Source: Arthrobacter stackebrandtii (GTDB taxonomy: Bacteria > Actinomycetota > Actinomycetes > Actinomycetales > Micrococcaceae). From it: a stretch of 64,000 bases of DNA. Each line of letters opens with the position of its first letter. The stretch's first letter is position 1. Shown piece after piece: positions 24,701 through 34,375 of the stretch. Where the stretch lies: positions 2,914,001 to 2,978,000 of the forward strand of contig NZ_JAGIOI010000001.1 in assembly GCF_017876675.1 (NCBI RefSeq), given 5' to 3'. The position numbers and the translations under genes are program-made. The notes under the pieces are model-generated. The model did no database searches. It was not told the origin of the DNA and was given only the letters and a program-made list of their open reading frames with translations.

Positions 24701-26686
24701 ATGAGTTGGTTTGAAACAGTGCCGGTCATCCTGGCCGCCGCATTGGTCATTTTTGTGCCCGGTGCCGTCCTGGGCCGGGCGCTCGGTGCCCGGGGGCTGG
24801 CCTGGCTGGCGGCATCGGCACCCCTGACGGCCAGCCTCGTGGCGGTGGGCACCATCGCGGCGGCGGCCATCGAACTGACGTGGAACCCGCTGGTGCTGGG
24901 CGCGTTCACCGTGCTTGCATCCGCTGCAGCCTGGGGCGTGCGGACGCTGGTTGCCGCGCGCCTCGCCGTCGTCCGCGGCCGCACGGCTGAATCCAGGCTG
25001 CGCACACCGGACCGGCCCAGGCCGGCCCTGCTGCTGGCGGGACTGGGCGGCTTCTGCTTTTCCGCAGCCACGCTCGGGACCAACCTTGCCAGGACGTTTA
25101 TTGCGCCGGAGAACATCTCCAACACCTACGACAACGTCCACCACCTGAGTGCCGTCCGCGCCGTCGTGGAATCCGGGAACGGATCGGCCTTTGACGTCGG
25201 TTCCATGATCCACAACGGGCCTTCCTCCGTGTACCCGTTTACCTGGCACAATCTGGTGGCCCTGACCATGGAGCTGGGCAATGTCGCGTCGCTGCCGGCA
25301 GCCGTCAACAGCGCCAACATTGTCATCGGCGCCATGGTGTGGACCTTGGGGTGCATGTTCCTGGCCACCCGGGTGGCAGGCACCCGCCCGGCAGTCCTGC
25401 TGGTGGCGGGCGTGCTGGCCGGAGGGTTCGGGGCGTTCCCCTTCCTGGCCCTTGGCTGGGGAGTGCTGTACCCGAACTTCCTGGCGATCGCGCTGCTTCC
25501 CACTTTTGTGGGGCTGGTTGCCGACGTCCTGAAGCTCTCCCCGAAACCCAGGGTTGGAACCGCCCTCGGCGTCGTGCTGCTGGTTCTCGGTGCGCCGGGG
25601 CTGGCACTTTCCCACCCCAACATCGTCATGACGCTGGCTGCCTTCACTGTCCCCATGCTCCTGTTCTGGCTGGTGCGGCTCTTTGCCGCCCGTCGGCACC
25701 CGTGGCAGGCAACCGCTGCTGCTTCGGCCGGAGTGGCCCTGTACCTTGTTGTGTTTGTCGTCGCCTGGGACAGAATTCGCCCCAGCTCGGCAGGATCGCA
25801 CTGGCCGCCAACGCTCACCTTTTCCGACGCCGTCGGGGAAGCGCTGGCCGTTGCCCCCCACGGGGTGCCGGCCTTCTGGCCCGTGTTCCTTCTGATTTTG
25901 TCCGGCCTTGCAGCGGTGTGTGTCCAATGGCGCCGGATCTGGGCTGCGGGGATCTTTTTCGTGGCGGCCTTGTTCTTTGTTGTGGTGGCAAGTTTCCCCG
26001 AGGCTGCCCTGCGCAATGCCATAACTGGAGTGTTTTTCAACGACAGCAACAGGCTGGCGGCGCTGCTGCCGGTTGCCGCCCTGCCGATCATGGCGGCCGG
26101 CGCCGTCTGGCTCTGGGACCTGGCCGTGAAGCTCATTCCGGCAGGAGCCCTGGATGTGAAGCCCCGTGCCATGGTGCTTGGTGCGGTGGGCGGCATTGCC
26201 GCACTGTTGCTGGGACTGGCCATGCAGAACAATTCGCTGCAGGCCGTGGTGGCGTCGACCGGCGACCAGTACTACGCCTCAACACCGGAGTCATGGCTGC
26301 TTTCCAGCGATGAAGCAGCCCTGCTCAAGCGCGCACCCGAGCACATCCCCGCAGGGGCCATGACGATTGGACACCCGGCAAACGGGGGCTCGCTCATCTA
26401 TGCCCTCGACAACTACCCCACCGTGGTGCCGTCGCTGTCTTCCGCGCAAAGCCCCGAGATCCAACTGATCTGGACCAGCCTGCCGCAGCTAAACGATGAC
26501 CCGGCCGTGTGCGAGGCCGTCCGCAAGCTGGACGCCTACTACTACCTGGATTTTGGCAGCGGCCGCCAGGTCAGTGACATGCGCATGACCATCCCCAGCT
26601 CGGAAGACCTCGCAGCAACCCCCGGCCTGACCCTCCTCGACGAGCAGGGTGCGGCACGTCTCTACCGGATCGATGCGTGCGGGTAG
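24701..26686 (+). CDS. DUF6541 polytopic membrane protein (copy 2)
   Basis: 661 residues. Paralogue of the protein at 8442-10406: same start (MSWFETVP against VTWWEALP), same WGVLYPN, SHPN/AHPS, FNDSNRLAALLPVAALP and C-terminal LYRIDACG. About twelve hydrophobic segments then a soluble tail. Probably an integral membrane glycan enzyme; reaction unknown. Lies 30 bp after galE. Confidence 0.75.
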   Translation: MSWFETVPVILAAALVIFVPGAVLGRALGARGLAWLAASAPLTASLVAVGTIAAAAIELTWNPLVLGAFTVLASAAAWGVRTLVAARLAVVRGRTAESRLRTPDRPRPALLLAGLGGFCFSAATLGTNLARTFIAPENISNTYDNVHHLSAVRAVVESGNGSAFDVGSMIHNGPSSVYPFTWHNLVALTMELGNVASLPAAVNSANIVIGAMVWTLGCMFLATRVAGTRPAVLLVAGVLAGGFGAFPFLALGWGVLYPNFLAIALLPTFVGLVADVLKLSPKPRVGTALGVVLLVLGAPGLALSHPNIVMTLAAFTVPMLLFWLVRLFAARRHPWQATAAASAGVALYLVVFVVAWDRIRPSSAGSHWPPTLTFSDAVGEALAVAPHGVPAFWPVFLLILSGLAAVCVQWRRIWAAGIFFVAALFFVVVASFPEAALRNAITGVFFNDSNRLAALLPVAALPIMAAGAVWLWDLAVKLIPAGALDVKPRAMVLGAVGGIAALLLGLAMQNNSLQAVVASTGDQYYASTPESWLLSSDEAALLKRAPEHIPAGAMTIGHPANGGSLIYALDNYPTVVPSLSSAQSPEIQLIWTSLPQLNDDPAVCEAVRKLDAYYYLDFGSGRQVSDMRMTIPSSEDLAATPGLTLLDEQGAARLYRIDACG

Positions 26687-26815
26687 TGTGAAATAGTGGG
26701 CTGGCTCTCTTTTGGCGCGTGGGCGGCCCAAAGCTCGATATTCTAAGTGTCAAGGCAAACGGCACGGACGGCCTTGTCCGGGGCCCGGCAATTTACTGAA
26801 GATTAGGTTACACAC
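26687..26815 (+). promoter_or_regulatory. Promoter region of the diacetamido-uronate gene set
   Basis: 129 bp without a gene between the DUF6541 protein and the dehydrogenase. AT-richer than its surroundings (CTCGATATTCTAAGTGTC, 26733-26750; TTACTGAAGATTAGGTTACAC, 26793-26813 in part), so a promoter here is likely. Confidence 0.4.
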
Positions 26816-28105
26816 GTGAAGATTGCAGTTATTGCACTCGGCAAGATCGGCCTGCCACTGGCTGTCCAGTTCGCATCCAAGGGCCACGACGTGGTGGGCG
26901 TTGACGTCAACCAGGCCGTGGTGGACCTGGTCAACGCCGGCACCGAGCCCTTCCCCGGTGAGGCGCACCTGCAGGAAAAGCTCGCCGAACTGATCCCCGC
27001 CGGCAAGCTGCGTGCCACCACCGACTATGCCGACGCCGTCCCCGGTGCCGATGCGGTGGTCCTCGTTGTGCCGTTGTTTGTTGACAAAGATGCGAACCCG
27101 GACTTCGGCTGGATGGACACCGCCACGGCCGAGCTGGCCCGCCACCTGACCCCCAACACCCTCGTTGCCTACGAGACCACCCTGCCCGTCGGCACCACCC
27201 GGACCCGCTGGAAGCCTGCCCTGGAAGCCGGCTCCGGCCTGGTCGAGGGCAAGGACTTCCATTTGGTCTTCTCCCCGGAGCGGGTGCTGACCGGGCGTGT
27301 TTTTGAGGACCTGCGCAAGTACCCCAAGCTGGTGGGCGGCCTGTCCGACGCCGGTGCCGCCAAGGCTGTCGAGTTCTACGAGGCGGTGCTCGACTTCGAT
27401 GAGCGCCCCGACCTGAACCGCCCCAACGGCGTCTGGGACCTGGGCTCCGCCGAGGCCTCCGAGCTCGCCAAGCTGGCCGAGACCACCTACCGGGACGTCA
27501 ACATCGGCCTGGCCAACCAGTTCGCCCGCTTCGCCGCCAAGACCGGCATTGACATCTACCAGGTCATTGCCGCCTCCAACTCGCAACCCTTCAGCCACAT
27601 CCACCAGCCGGGCATTGCCGTCGGCGGGCACTGCATCCCCGTCTACCCGCGCCTTTACCTGTGGAACGACCCCGACGCCACCGTGGTCCGGGCCGCCCGC
27701 GCCGCCAACGCCGACATGCCCGACTACACGATAGGCCTGCTGGAAGGTGCCTTCGGCGACCTCACCGGGGCACGCGTCGTCGTGCTGGGCGCCGCCTACC
27801 GCGGAGGGGTCAAGGAGACGGCGTTCTCCGGCGTGTTCGACGCCGTCGAGGCCATCACCCGCCGCGGCGGCACCGCCCTGGTGCACGACCCCATGTACAC
27901 GGACGCTGAACTGGCCAAGCTGGGTTTCGCCGCCTACCACCTGGGCGAGCCGGTGGATGCCGCCGTGGTCCAGGCCGACCACGCCGAATACCGCGAGCTG
28001 GGCCCGGCCGACCTGCCGGGCATCACAACGTTTATCGACGGACGCCGGGTAAGCTCGGCAGGGAAGTGGCCCGGCGTCACCTACCGCGTCATTGGCAAGG
28101 CCTAG
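26816..28105 (+). CDS. UDP-N-acetylhexosamine 6-dehydrogenase (WbpA/WecC-like)
   Basis: 429 residues, GTG start. Rossmann start KIAVIALGKIGLPLAVQFA, then VLVVPLFVD, ETTLPVGTTR, FSPERVLTGR and the catalytic-Cys loop VGGHCIPVYP. Oxidises C6 of a UDP-HexNAc to the uronic acid with NAD. The three genes that follow point to UDP-GlcNAc as substrate (WbpA role); a WecC role on UDP-ManNAc is the alternative. Confidence 0.88.
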   Translation: MKIAVIALGKIGLPLAVQFASKGHDVVGVDVNQAVVDLVNAGTEPFPGEAHLQEKLAELIPAGKLRATTDYADAVPGADAVVLVVPLFVDKDANPDFGWMDTATAELARHLTPNTLVAYETTLPVGTTRTRWKPALEAGSGLVEGKDFHLVFSPERVLTGRVFEDLRKYPKLVGGLSDAGAAKAVEFYEAVLDFDERPDLNRPNGVWDLGSAEASELAKLAETTYRDVNIGLANQFARFAAKTGIDIYQVIAASNSQPFSHIHQPGIAVGGHCIPVYPRLYLWNDPDATVVRAARAANADMPDYTIGLLEGAFGDLTGARVVVLGAAYRGGVKETAFSGVFDAVEAITRRGGTALVHDPMYTDAELAKLGFAAYHLGEPVDAAVVQADHAEYRELGPADLPGITTFIDGRRVSSAGKWPGVTYRVIGKA

Positions 28106-28135
28106 CGGCCGCCCGCATCCACCAGGAGTAGCAGC

Positions 28136-28762
28136 ATGAGTTACATTGCCCCCAGCGCCGACGTCGCCGAGGCGGCCACACTCGGCGAAGGCACCAAGGT
28201 GTGGCACCTTGCCCAGGTCCGTGAGGACGCGGTGCTTGGCGAGAACTGCATCGTGGGCCGCGGTGCGTACGTCGGCACCGGCGTCAAGATTGGCGACAAC
28301 ACCAAGATCCAGAACTACGCGCTCGTGTACGAGCCGGCGGTGCTGGGGCACGGCGTCTTCATCGGCCCGGCAGTGGTGCTGACCAACGACACCTACCCCC
28401 GCGCCGTCAGCCCGGACGGCTCACTCAAGAGCGCCCACGACTGGACCCCGGTGGGTGTCACCATTGAGGACGGCGCCTCCATCGGGGCACGGGCCGTGTG
28501 CATCGCCCCGCTGACCATCGGCCGCTGGGCCACGATCGCCGCGGGCTCCGTGGTGACGAAGGATGTCCCCGCGTTCGCCCTCATGGCTGGCGTCCCCGCT
28601 CGGCGGCTCGGTTGGGTGGGCAGGGCCGGCTTCCCGCTGAAGGAAGAGGGCGGCGTCTGGGTGTGCCCGGAAACCGGGGCACAGTACATTGAAGAAACAA
28701 ACTCCCTGAACGAGACCTCCCTGACTGAGGCCGACACGAACCACGCAGAGGACAACGCATGA
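28136..28762 (+). CDS. Sugar 3-N-acetyltransferase, left-handed beta-helix (WbpD-like)
   Basis: 208 residues with hexapeptide repeats (for example VLGENCIVGRGAYVGTGVKIG, IEDGASIGARAVCIAPLTIG) that form a trimeric beta-helix acetyltransferase. Expected to acetylate the 3-amino group made by the next gene product. Closely preceded by AGGAG (28123-28127). The stop overlaps the start of the aminotransferase by 4 nt. The acidic tail after residue 185 is unusual and probably disordered. Confidence 0.86.
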   Translation: MSYIAPSADVAEAATLGEGTKVWHLAQVREDAVLGENCIVGRGAYVGTGVKIGDNTKIQNYALVYEPAVLGHGVFIGPAVVLTNDTYPRAVSPDGSLKSAHDWTPVGVTIEDGASIGARAVCIAPLTIGRWATIAAGSVVTKDVPAFALMAGVPARRLGWVGRAGFPLKEEGGVWVCPETGAQYIEETNSLNETSLTEADTNHAEDNA

Positions 28763-29850
28763 GCCAGGACTTCATCCCCGCAGCAAAACCGATCATCGGC
28801 GCGGAGGAGCGGGCAGCGGTCGACGCCGTCATGGCCTCCGGCATGCTGGCCCAGGGCCCCGAGGTGGCCGCCTTTGAGAAGGAATTCTCCCAGGTGATGG
28901 TGGACGGGCGCTCGTCCGTCGCTGTGAACTCCGGCACCTCCGGTCTCCACCTGGGCCTGCTGGCCTCGGGCGTCGGCCCCGGCGACGAGGTCATCGTCCC
29001 CTCCTTCACCTTTGCCGCAACCGGCAACTCCGTTGCCCTGACCGGCGCCACGCCGGTGTTCGCCGACATCGAGCTGGACTACTACACACTCGATGTTTCC
29101 CATGTGGAATCGCTCATCACGGACAAGACCAAGGGCATCATGCCGGTGCATCTCTACGGGCACCCCTTTGCCGCCGACGCATTCACGGCGCTGGCCGAAA
29201 AGCACGGGATCGACCTCTACGAGGACGCAGCCCAGGCACACGGTGCCGCCGTCAACGGCAAGAAGGTGGGCACCTTCGGCAAATTCGGCATGTTCAGCCT
29301 GTACCCCACGAAGAACATGACCTCCGGCGAGGGTGGCATGGTCACCACCGCGGACGCCACGGTTGAGCGCAACCTCCGCCTGCTCCGCAACCAGGGCATG
29401 GAGAAGCAGTACGAGAACGAGCTGGTGGGCTTCAACAACCGCATGACGGACCTGCACGCAGCCATCGGCCGCGTCCAGCTGACCAAGGTGGAAGCATGGA
29501 CGGCGCAGCGCCAGAAAAACGCCGCATTCCTTTCTGCCAACCTTGAAGGGGTGGGCACGCCGAAGGTGGCGCCCGGCGCAGAGCACGTCTACCACCAGTA
29601 CACGGTCCGCGTCTCCGAGGGCCGCGACGAACTGCACGAGCGCCTGCGCTCCGAGTTCAACATTGGCTCCGGCGTGTACTACCCCGTCCCCAACCACCGC
29701 CTGCCGTCCTTCAACCGCACCGAGGACCTGCCCAACACCGAAATCGCGGCCAGGGAAGTTCTCTCCCTGCCCGTGCACCCGTCGCTGACGCAGGGCGACC
29801 TTGAACGCATCGTGACCGCCGTCAACACCATCGTCAAGGCAGGTGCCTGA
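28759..29850 (+). CDS. PLP-dependent sugar aminotransferase (WbpE-like, DegT/DnrJ/EryC1)
   Basis: 363 residues. Family pattern: AAVDAVMASGMLAQGPEVAAFE, NSGTSGLHLGLLA, EDAAQAHGA and the PLP-lysine motif YPTKNMTSGEGGM. Transaminates a 3-keto sugar nucleotide. ATGA overlap with the upstream acetyltransferase and a 3-bp gap to the oxidoreductase show an operon. Confidence 0.88.
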   Translation: MSQDFIPAAKPIIGAEERAAVDAVMASGMLAQGPEVAAFEKEFSQVMVDGRSSVAVNSGTSGLHLGLLASGVGPGDEVIVPSFTFAATGNSVALTGATPVFADIELDYYTLDVSHVESLITDKTKGIMPVHLYGHPFAADAFTALAEKHGIDLYEDAAQAHGAAVNGKKVGTFGKFGMFSLYPTKNMTSGEGGMVTTADATVERNLRLLRNQGMEKQYENELVGFNNRMTDLHAAIGRVQLTKVEAWTAQRQKNAAFLSANLEGVGTPKVAPGAEHVYHQYTVRVSEGRDELHERLRSEFNIGSGVYYPVPNHRLPSFNRTEDLPNTEIAAREVLSLPVHPSLTQGDLERIVTAVNTIVKAGA

Positions 29851-29853
29851 GCC

Positions 29854-30846
29854 ATGGCGAACCTGCGCGTGGGCCTGATTGGCCTGGGCATGATGGGGCG
29901 CCACCACGCCCGCGTCATCCGCGAAGTTGAGGGCGTCGACCTGGTGGCCGTCGCCGATGCCTACGGCGACCCGCACGGCGTCGCCAAGGACCTGCCGGTC
30001 CTGCGCAACGTCGAAGAGCTCATCGCTGCCGGCATCGACATGGCCGTCGCGGCCGTGCCCACCGGCATGCACGAGGAAGTGGGACTGGCCCTTGCAGAGG
30101 CCGGTGTCCACACGCTCGTTGAGAAGCCCATTGCCGCGAGCACGGAAGCCGGCAAGCGGCTCCTGGCCGCCTTCACTGCGAAGGGCCTCGTCGGCGCCGT
30201 CGGACACATTGAGCGCTTCAACCCGGCGCTGCAGTCGCTGCGCAAGCGCATCGCCGACGGCGAGCTCGGCGAGGTCTACCAGATCGCCACACGGCGGCAG
30301 GGCCCGTTCCCGTCCCGCATCGCCGACGTCGGTGTGGTCAAGGACCTTGGCACGCACGACATCGACCTGACGGCGTGGCTGGCGCAGAGCCACTACGAAT
30401 CCATCTTTGCCCAGACCACCACGCGCAGCGGACGCCCCCACGAGGACATGGTCTCCGCCACTGGCAAGCTGGACAACGGCATCATCACCAACCACCTGGT
30501 GAACTGGCTGTCCCCGATGAAGGAACGCCTCACCGTGGTGACGGGCGAAAAGGGCGCCTTCGTGGCCGACACCGTAACGGCCGACCTGACGTTCTACGAA
30601 AACGGCACGGTGGCCACCGAGTGGGACTCGATCGGCGCGTTCCGGGGCGTGTCGGAGGGCAATGTGACCCGGTTGGCCATCGCCAAGCCGGAACCGCTGC
30701 GCACCGAGCACGAGGCATTCCGCGACGCGGTCCTGGGGCTGCGCAGCGATGTCGTCACCATGGCCGAGGGCCTGGAGACGCTGGTTGTCGCCGAGGCCGT
30801 GCTGGAGTCCGCCCGCACTGGCCAAAGCGTGAGGATCACCGTTTAG
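29854..30846 (+). CDS. Gfo/Idh/MocA sugar 3-dehydrogenase (WbpB-like)
   Basis: 330 residues. N-terminal NAD domain VGLIGLGMMGRHHARVI, the EKP motif (VEKPIA) and the His of VKDLGTHDIDL are typical. In WbpB systems it oxidises C3 of UDP-GlcNAcA to give the aminotransferase substrate. Its stop TAG shares one base with the GTG of the following glycosyltransferase. Confidence 0.87.
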   Translation: MANLRVGLIGLGMMGRHHARVIREVEGVDLVAVADAYGDPHGVAKDLPVLRNVEELIAAGIDMAVAAVPTGMHEEVGLALAEAGVHTLVEKPIAASTEAGKRLLAAFTAKGLVGAVGHIERFNPALQSLRKRIADGELGEVYQIATRRQGPFPSRIADVGVVKDLGTHDIDLTAWLAQSHYESIFAQTTTRSGRPHEDMVSATGKLDNGIITNHLVNWLSPMKERLTVVTGEKGAFVADTVTADLTFYENGTVATEWDSIGAFRGVSEGNVTRLAIAKPEPLRTEHEAFRDAVLGLRSDVVTMAEGLETLVVAEAVLESARTGQSVRITV

Positions 30847-32012
30847 TGGCTGGTGAAGTGGCCACAAAGGTAACCGTCGTATCCCGCCTCTATGCGCCTG
30901 AGGTGGGAGCGGCATCCTTCCGGCTCAAGGCCCTTGTCGACGGCCTCGGGGCCGCGGGTGCCAGGGTAAACGTTGTCACCACGAAGGCCCCCGCAGGGTC
31001 GAAGCCCTTCAAACCAAGCTACAAGATCAGCCGCTGGCCTGTCCTGCGGGATGCCGGTGGCAATGTCCGGGGCTACGTGCAGTACCTGAGCTTTGACATC
31101 CCCATGTTCTTTCGAATCCTCCTTGGTCCACGTCCCGACGTCTTTGTCGTTGAGCCGCCTCCGACCAGCGGGTTCGTCGTAAAGACGGTTGCATGGCTCC
31201 GCAGGGTCCCGTATGTCTACTTTTCTGCGGATGTCTCCTCGAGCGCTGCCCGCGGAATTGGCGTCAACCCGGCTGTGGTGAAGGTGCTCACTGCCGTGGA
31301 ACGGTCCATCCTCAGTTCAGCCTCGGCTGTATTGGCCGTGTCGGACGGGGTGGAACGGGAGATTGGCCAGCTGACCGGGAACACGGCACGTGTGGTCAAC
31401 GTGGGCACCGGTGTGGACACGGCCGCGTTTTCCTACGAGGGGCCCAAGGAGCCGGCGGAGGGCCGGTACTTTGTCTATGCCGGAACGATGTCGGAAATCC
31501 AGGGGGCCGGTGTCTTCGTCGATGCTTTCAAGGAAATTGCGGCGGAATACCCGGACGTGCAGCTCATGATGTTTGGTCAGGGCGTCGAGTTGCAAGAGCT
31601 GAAGGCCAGCGCAGCGCCGCTGTCCGGCCGGGTTCGCTTCCTGCCGCCCGCACAGGGGACGGAAATCGCGCGGTGGCACCGTGGTGCGGCTGCGAACCTC
31701 GCTTCAGTGCGTCCCGGTCGCGGCTACGACTTTGCATTTGCCACGAAGGCACTGGCCGGCCTCTCGGCCGGAGCCCCTGCCGTCTATGCGGGCGTTGGTC
31801 CGCTGGCAGAGATCATCAGGGAACACAGACTGGGGATCGCCTGCGAGTGGGACGCCGTATCCGTTGCCGACGCAATGAGGACAATGCTGGAACGTCCATT
31901 CGACGGGGATCGCCGCAAACAGCTCTCCGAGTGGGTTGAAGAAAACTACTCATTGAATGCCGTGGGCGCGGCTGGTGCCGAGGCCGTTCTATTGGCGGCA
32001 GCTCAAGGCTGA
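30846..32012 (+). CDS. Family 4 glycosyltransferase
   Basis: 388 residues from GTG 30846. Begins TVVSRLYAPEVGAASFRLKAL, with FSADVSSSAARG in the N-terminal lobe and FVYAGTMSEIQG and GPLAEIIREHRLGIAC in the GT-B nucleotide-binding lobe. Resembles WbuB-like GT4 enzymes that use amino-sugar donors. Its place directly after the diacetamido-uronate genes suggests it transfers that sugar (inference). Plus-strand locus ends here and decayed IS DNA begins. Confidence 0.86.
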   Translation: MAGEVATKVTVVSRLYAPEVGAASFRLKALVDGLGAAGARVNVVTTKAPAGSKPFKPSYKISRWPVLRDAGGNVRGYVQYLSFDIPMFFRILLGPRPDVFVVEPPPTSGFVVKTVAWLRRVPYVYFSADVSSSAARGIGVNPAVVKVLTAVERSILSSASAVLAVSDGVEREIGQLTGNTARVVNVGTGVDTAAFSYEGPKEPAEGRYFVYAGTMSEIQGAGVFVDAFKEIAAEYPDVQLMMFGQGVELQELKASAAPLSGRVRFLPPAQGTEIARWHRGAAANLASVRPGRGYDFAFATKALAGLSAGAPAVYAGVGPLAEIIREHRLGIACEWDAVSVADAMRTMLERPFDGDRRKQLSEWVEENYSLNAVGAAGAEAVLLAAAQG

Positions 32013-32130
32013 ACTCGCTTCGAGACTGAAGCACCGACTCCCTGCACATCCACGCCCACGGCGATATGCGGTGCGAGCCGTCACGTGCCGCCCGCTTGGG
32101 ACCCATGCGAACGCCTCGTGGGCACAAGTC

Positions 32131-32385
32131 GTTGACGAAGTAGGCTACATCCCGTTCGATCAGGACTCCGCGAACCTGTTCTTCCAGCTCGTCTCCTCCC
32201 GCCATGAGCGGGCCTCGCTGATCCTGACCGGCAACCTGGCCTTCAGCCGCTGGGCCGACGTCTTCGGTGACGCCACGATTGCCTCGGCCATGATCGACAG
32301 GAACGTCCACCACGCCCAGGTCATCAACTTCTCCGGCAACAGTTACCGCCTCCAAGGCCGGCTCAAGCCACAAACAATGGCACAA
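32131..32385 (+). pseudogene. IS21-family IstB fragment
   Basis: Reads VDEVGYIPFDQDSANLFFQLVSSRHERASLILTGN and AMIDRNVHHAQVINFSGNSYRL, the C-terminal part of the IstB AAA+ helper. The Walker A half and istA are absent, so it is a remnant left after an IS21-type element decayed. Confidence 0.8.
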
Positions 32386-32441
32386 CAAAAACAACACATC
32401 GTGGCCCTATTTTCAAATGGCAAAGGTGGCTCTACTTTCGG

Positions 32442-32678
32442 TTGGCGTTTGCAACCACCATGACTTCGCCTGTTGTCAACCGCTTGGCGGCACGGACCGC
32501 CGTCATGGAATGCATCGAGTCCTGGTACAACCTGCGCCAACACCATGCCAACAACCTGGAACTGCCACCCGCCAAAGCCCTTGCCGAATGCAAAAACGGG
32601 CATCAAGCCGAACAAGCCGCAGTGCAAGAAGAAAATCAATCAAACTGTCTCAGAATCTTGACGGTCCATACTTCATGA
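32442..32678 (+). pseudogene. IS3-type transposase C-terminal remnant
   Basis: Short frame with LAARTAVMECIESWYNLRQHH, similar to the end of IS3-family OrfB (the last conserved helix before the terminator). No DDE domain is present. Probably a scrap of an older element. Confidence 0.45.
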
Positions 32679-33048
32679 TGGTGGCGGCGCCCGGGCCTTC
32701 TTTGGTCCTGTGATCGAGCTCCGCAGGTGTGTCTCGATGCGGATCAGGACGGACGGCTCCTACCACGCATCGCACAGCAACGCCGGCCAGCAGGCAAAGA
32801 CTTGGGTGCAGTACCCGTCACAATAGAAGGCACCGCCGCCGCTAACGAACTCGCAGCCGAGGGCCACCATATCCACTCCGGTGATCTCGCCCTGCTTCAC
32901 CAAGACCATTCGCGGCTTCGGGGTTGTTTGGCTGCCGGCGGCTCATCCTTATTGGCGGCGAGAACAACCAGTTGGAGGATCCAGTCCGGGTGGGTACCGA
33001 CATTAGAATGGAAATGTCACCTGCGAGACTTGAGAGTTGGATTCTTAG
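32679..33048. other. Gene-free stretch in the decayed region
   Basis: 370 bp with no frame that I can assign. Short plus-strand frames show no recognisable family. Likely eroded mobile-element DNA. Confidence 0.4.
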
Positions 33049-33855
33049 TGCCCACTAAAGCGATGCAAGCACCGCTAATGCGTCCTGGCCTGAGCTGGCT
33101 TGGTTTTGGCTTCCATGGCGCTTTTTTTGCTCTGATGGTCTCTTCCGTTATCCGATACGTGATGCGCCACGGTCCCGTGAACAATCTCTGGATCCTTGGA
33201 CTGGCCATAGCCGTTACGGGACTTTACGGGATAATTGCGTGGCTGACGCACACAGGGAATCCCCATCCATTGTGGCTAGTGGCGCTGGTTGTGCTGTGGG
33301 CAATACTGGTGGTCATGGCCCCGAGCTTCGCTTGGTGCTCCTTCGCGATCTTCTTCATGGGACGGGTCGGATACGACGGATGGTTATCCTATGGGGCATC
33401 GGGGGGTTGTCACCGTAGCCACAACCGTCGGACTCGTCCGCATCAGCGGGGGCACAGATATCGCCATGCTGTTGGGCCCCCTCTTTGTGGGTGCTCTGCT
33501 GACCTTGGTTTATGACAAGATTGAGGCAGCCGCACGCGTTGAAAAGCAACTGAGGCTTGAGGTGCAACAGGCACAACGGAAGTTGCTGGCGCAGGAAAGG
33601 ACAGAAGGAGCTTCGGACGAACGCGAGCGTGTATCGCGCGAAATCCATGACACGGTCACCCAGGGGCTGGCCTCGAACATCCTCCTGCTCGAAGCTGCAC
33701 AACAGGCATGGCCGCGCCCTGAGGGGCGCGATGCGGTACGGGCCGCCAGCTCAGCACTTCGTAGAAACCTAGCTGATACCAGAACCCTAGTTCACCAACT
33801 CACTGCACCGGAAGCCGACGATTTGTCCCTTCCAGAGATGATTCTCGCGGCAGCC
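33049..33855 (+). pseudogene. Sensor histidine kinase (LiaS/DesK type), frameshifted and truncated
   Basis: From GTG 33049 about five membrane helices are readable (LWILGLAIAVTGLYGIIAW, PLWLVALVVLWAILVVMAP). Near 33375-33405 the reading moves by one base, after which VTVATTVGLVRISGGTDIAM and a coiled coil continue into the HisKA_3 phosphoacceptor region ERVSREIHDTVTQGL. The ATPase domain is gone: the composite IS begins at 33856. No partner response regulator is seen. Confidence 0.75.
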
Positions 33856-33982
33856 CCCTACGTGTCAGGCTGGGACGGTACCACGGTGAAAGAGCAAGTC
33901 CGTTTGATCGCGTGGGGCGAGAACCAGGAAACCAGTAATAATGTCTAGTCCAGTTTTGTCCGCGGTAGGCCATGATGGTGGC

Positions 33983-34375
33983 ATGAGTAGTTCCGGTCCG
34001 CGTGCCGGTGGCCCGACCCGTCGTAGGTCGTACACCCCCACGCAGAAGCTTGATTTTTTGGTCCAGTACGAGGCCGCTGTCCTCTCCAATGAAGGTGGTG
34101 CTTTCCTGCGCCGCGAGGGCTTGTATTCCTCCCAGATGACCGAGTGGCGCCGCCTGCGTGACGCCGGTGTCCTGGAGGGCAAGAAGGCCGGGGAGTCCAT
34201 CGGCAGGCTCTCCAAGGACCAGGCCGAGATCGCGCGTTTGCGCCGCCAGCTGGAGGTGACGCAGGGCCGGTTGAAGACCTCCGAGGCAGCCCTGGGTGTG
34301 CTGGGAAAACTTCACGCTCTCTTGGAGGATCTCTCCGAGAGGGAGGAAGGCGGGCCGAAGCCCGGCAAGCGCTGA
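33983..34375 (+). CDS. IS3-family OrfA (copy 1)
   Basis: About 130 residues from ATG 33983. N-terminal HTH (YTPTQKLDFLVQYEAA, GLYSSQMTEWRRLRDAG) and a leucine-zipper-like coiled coil (AEIARLRRQLEVTQGRLKTSEAAL), the normal OrfA plan: end binding and multimerisation. Its stop overlaps the orfB start by one base. Confidence 0.85.
   Translation: MSSSGPRAGGPTRRRSYTPTQKLDFLVQYEAAVLSNEGGAFLRREGLYSSQMTEWRRLRDAGVLEGKKAGESIGRLSKDQAEIARLRRQLEVTQGRLKTSEAALGVLGKLHALLEDLSEREEGGPKPGKR

Noticed and set aside
23516-25927. 803-codon minus-strand frame over galE and the second DUF6541 gene
   Set aside because: Spans two well-identified plus-strand genes; low-complexity Gly/Gln/Arg content typical of GC-rich antisense.
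28393-30915. 840-codon minus-strand frame
   Set aside because: Antisense to three WbpD/E/B-like genes with clear motifs.
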